A DNA stretch of 64,000 nucleotides. Source: Mycolicibacterium goodii (GTDB lineage Bacteria; Actinomycetota; Actinomycetes; Mycobacteriales; Mycobacteriaceae). Below are positions 61,888-64,000 of the stretch, in pieces. The stretch is taken from NCBI RefSeq assembly GCF_001187505.1, contig NZ_CP012150.1, positions 1,302,001-1,366,000 on the forward strand. Reading direction: 5' to 3'. The translations under genes and the position numbers were made by a program. Numbering within the stretch: the first letter of the stretch is position 1; each line of letters begins with the position of its first letter. The notes beneath the pieces are model-generated. The model saw nothing but the letters and a program-made list of their open reading frames with translations. It did not search any database and had not been told where the DNA came from.

Positions 61888-62493
61888 CTAGTTGCGGCTC
61901 ACGTCGATGGGGTGGGTCGCCAACAGCGACATCGGCAACGGCTGACGCCGCAGCACCCGTCCCCACAGGTCGATCCGCGGCTCGATGAGCACGTCGGAGG
62001 GCAAGGCCGACAACACAATCCAGTCGTCGCGCTCGATCTCACCGTCCAGCTGGCCGGTGGTCCACCCCGAGTAACCCGCGAAGATCCGCACCCCCTCGAC
62101 CACCGCGGCGAGCTCCTCGGGATCGGCGTCGAGGTCCACCATCACCACCCGGCCCTGCACGTGCCGCAGCCCGTCGACACCGTCGGCCTGCATGCCGACC
62201 CGCAGCGTCGCCAGGCACAGCGCCGAATCCCGTTTGACCGGGCCGCCGATGAACATGGTCTTGGGTCTGGCGGTGACCTCCGCCCACTGCGGAAGCACGT
62301 TGTACACCGCGGTTTCACTGGGCCGGTTGAGGATCACCCCGAGGGTGCCGCCCGAGTTGTGCTCGATGATGTAGATGACCGTCCGGCGGAACGTCGGCTC
62401 GAGCAGATCGGTGTTCGCGAGCAGCAGTGTTCCGGGACGTACCCGGTGGGCCGCAGGGGCGATGAAATCCTCCGGATCCTCTGACTGCGCCAC
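61888..62493 (-). CDS. YqgE/AlgH-family protein (Rv0038-like)
   Basis: A 201-residue protein of the UPF0301/AlgH family: GTLLLANTDLLEPTFRRTVIYI, GVILNRPSE, FIGGPVKRDSALCLA and GYSGWTTGQLDGEI. GTG at 62493 matches the family start; the frame from 62535 adds 14 residues. The molecular role of the family is unsettled. It is divergent from an MFS gene. Confidence 0.92.
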   Translation of the reverse strand: MAQSEDPEDFIAPAAHRVRPGTLLLANTDLLEPTFRRTVIYIIEHNSGGTLGVILNRPSETAVYNVLPQWAEVTARPKTMFIGGPVKRDSALCLATLRVGMQADGVDGLRHVQGRVVMVDLDADPEELAAVVEGVRIFAGYSGWTTGQLDGEIERDDWIVLSALPSDVLIEPRIDLWGRVLRRQPLPMSLLATHPIDVSRN

Positions 62494-62628
62494 TCGTACA
62501 TCATGGCACCAGCACCCGCGTGACGTGGCGAACAAATTAAGGCGTGGCCGGAATTCTCCGGATCTTTGTACTGTGGAGCGGGTTGCCGACCGCTGTCTGG
62601 ACAGCCCCCCGAACAGGACGTGATCTTC

Positions 62629-63915
62629 GTGGTTGACGCTCGCGCGCCCATCGCCTTGTGGCGATCGTTGCGAGCCATGACCGAGTTCCGCAGGCTGCTC
62701 GAACTGCGCGCGGTCAGCCAGTTCGGCGATGGGCTGTTCCAGGCCGGTCTGGCCGGGGCCATCCTGTTCAACGTCGAGCGCGCGGCCGGGCCGTGGCAGA
62801 TCGCCGGGTCATTCGCCGTGCTGTTCCTGCCGTACTCGGCGCTCGGCCCGTTCGCCGGCGCGCTGCTGGACCGCTGGGACCGGCGTCTGGTGATGATCGG
62901 CGCCAACGCGGGCCGGCTGCTGCTGGTGCTGCTGGTCGGCCTGCTGCTGGCGTTCGGCGCGGGCGATCTGCCGATCCTGTGCTGCGCGCTGATCATCAAC
63001 GGGTTCACCCGCTTCGTGTCGTCGGGCCTGTCGGCCGCGCTGCCCGACGTCGTACCGCGCAATCAGGTGGTGGCCATGAACTCGGTGGCCACCGCGACCG
63101 GCGCCGCCGCGGCGTTCCTCGGTGCCAACTTCATGCTGCTGCCGCGCTGGTTGTTCGGGGCCGACGACACCGGCGCGTCGGTGGTGATCTTCATCGTGCT
63201 GATCCCGGTGGCGCTCGCGTTGTGGCTGTCGGTGCGGTTCGGGCCGCATGTGCTGGGTCCGCACGAGAGCAAGCGCGCGATCCACGGGTCGGTGGCATAC
63301 GCCGTGTCGACCGGCTGGCTGCACGGCGCCCGCACGGTCATGGCGGTCCGCACGGTCGCCGCGACGCTCGGCGGGCTCGCCGCGCACCGCATGGCGTTCG
63401 GCATCAACACGCTGATCGTGCTCGTGCTGGTCCGCCACACCGACACCCCGACCCAGGTCGCGGGGGTGGGCCTGGGCACGGCCGTGGTGTTCGTGGGCGC
63501 CACCGGGGCGGGGACATTCCTGTCGACGTTGGTCATGCCCGCGCTGGTCGCGCGGTTCGGCCGCTATGCGTCCGCCAACGGGGCCCTGGCGTTCGCCGCG
63601 CTGGTGCAGGCCGCCGCGGTCAGCCTGCACCTGCCGGTGATGCTGGCGTGCGGGTTCCTGCTCGGCGCGGCCGGGCAGATCGTCAAGCTGTGCGCCGATT
63701 CGGCGATGCAGATCGACGTCGACGACGCGCTGCGCGGCCACGTGTTCACCGTGCAGGACGCGCTGTTCTGGATGTCATTCGTGTCGGCGATCGCGGTGGC
63801 GGCATTAGTGATCCCGCCCGACGGGCGCGCACCCGGGCTGGTGGCGGCGGGCTCCGCGGTCTATCTGGCCGGCCTCGGCGTGCACGCGTTCGTGGCTTCC
63901 CCGCGGCGAACCTGA
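62629..63915 (+). CDS. MFS transporter (Rv0037c-like)
   Basis: A 428-residue MFS protein of about 12 helices. [22 protein letters not shown] at the start and [26 protein letters not shown] are typical of the MFS drug/unknown-substrate group. GTG at 62629 is preferred over GTG at 62620, which would sit too close to the AGGA ribosome binding site. Likely exporter; substrate unknown. Confidence 0.88.
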   Translation: MVDARAPIALWRSLRAMTEFRRLLELRAVSQFGDGLFQAGLAGAILFNVERAAGPWQIAGSFAVLFLPYSALGPFAGALLDRWDRRLVMIGANAGRLLLVLLVGLLLAFGAGDLPILCCALIINGFTRFVSSGLSAALPDVVPRNQVVAMNSVATATGAAAAFLGANFMLLPRWLFGADDTGASVVIFIVLIPVALALWLSVRFGPHVLGPHESKRAIHGSVAYAVSTGWLHGARTVMAVRTVAATLGGLAAHRMAFGINTLIVLVLVRHTDTPTQVAGVGLGTAVVFVGATGAGTFLSTLVMPALVARFGRYASANGALAFAALVQAAAVSLHLPVMLACGFLLGAAGQIVKLCADSAMQIDVDDALRGHVFTVQDALFWMSFVSAIAVAALVIPPDGRAPGLVAAGSAVYLAGLGVHAFVASPRRT

Positions 63916-63936
63916 GAGCGGCTTACGCTGATCCGC

Positions 63937-64000
63937 ATGGCGACGGCTGAACCGATCGTGGCCGATCTGCGGGCCGAGAGCGACTCGCTCGACGCGCTGG
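63937..64000 (+). CDS. Mycothiol-dependent maleylpyruvate isomerase-family protein, N-terminal fragment (Rv0036c-like)
   Basis: Only the first 21 residues are inside the window (MATAEPIVADLRAESDSLDA). The beginning resembles the Rv0036c family of DinB-fold mycothiol-dependent enzymes, and synteny supports this. TACGCT 8 bases before the ATG suggests a leaderless transcript. Confidence 0.6.
   Translation, partial: MATAEPIVADLRAESDSLDAL

Overview
The window comes from a high-GC, fast-growing mycobacterium (Mycolicibacterium, M. smegmatis-like). The right half, about 34.9-64 kb, reads in the same order (reverse-complemented) as the M. tuberculosis Rv0036c-Rv0058 region as I remember it: dnaB, rplI, rpsR, ssb, rpsF, an Rv0051-type membrane glycosyltransferase, ponA1, DUF5318, DUF1707, padR, ino1, an Rv0045c-type hydrolase, LLM oxidoreductase, GntR, MarR, leuS, mtc28, Rv0039c, YqgE/AlgH, an MFS protein and the start of an Rv0036c-type mycothiol enzyme. 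Species assignment is inference; no rRNA or other marker is present.

Layout. 1-3.3 kb: OmpR-type two-component system divergent from a small secreted protein, a VanY-like carboxypeptidase and a DoxX-like membrane protein. 3.3-5.7 kb: an F420-type/SnoaL fusion protein divergent from a TetR gene, then an IclR regulator. 5.8-14.8 kb: a complete peptide/nickel-type ABC importer followed by creatininase-family, enolase-superfamily and beta-lactamase-like enzymes, with an antisense degenerate ROK gene; this looks like an uptake-and-hydrolysis pathway for an unknown amide or peptide-like compound. 14.9-19.7 kb: a large LuxR-type ATPase regulator and two oxidoreductases. 19.8-27.4 kb: a leftward CoA-dependent catabolic cluster (MHS transporter, TetR, SDR, acyl-CoA ligase, VOC, quinone-oxidoreductase, DUF35, thiolase-like) with two copies of one 18-bp operator. 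27.8-34.9 kb: an accessory block holding a hydrolase, an N-terminally shortened cysteine hydrolase, an FMN split-barrel protein, an internally duplicated membrane protein, a frameshifted MOSC-reductase-ferredoxin fusion, a carbonic-anhydrase-like protein lacking part of its zinc site, and a LysR regulator.

34.9-40 kb is the replication/translation block. DnaB carries two inteins: a class 3 mini-intein (Ala1, W/C/T motif) inside the Walker A loop and a class 1 LAGLIDADG intein further on. The rpsF-ssb-rpsR-rplI operon has a leader able to fold its Shine-Dalgarno into a hairpin, as expected for S6:S18 autoregulation. 40-48.4 kb is envelope and inositol metabolism (PonA1, Ino1). 48.5-57.4 kb has insertions relative to the remembered M. 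tuberculosis order: a PhoX-type phosphatase, an amino-acid ABC transporter whose binding protein is fused to its permease, and glucosylglycerate hydrolase. 57.4-64 kb is leuS and the Rv0036c-Rv0040c group.

The observations most worth following are the cysteine-less thiolase/DUF35 pair with its two-site TetR operator, the orphan ABC-importer/hydrolase operon with the catalytically degraded ROK protein, the doubly intein-split DnaB, the rpsF leader, and the cluster of damaged genes at 28.8-33.8 kb. No rRNA, tRNA, CRISPR array or insertion sequence was recognised.
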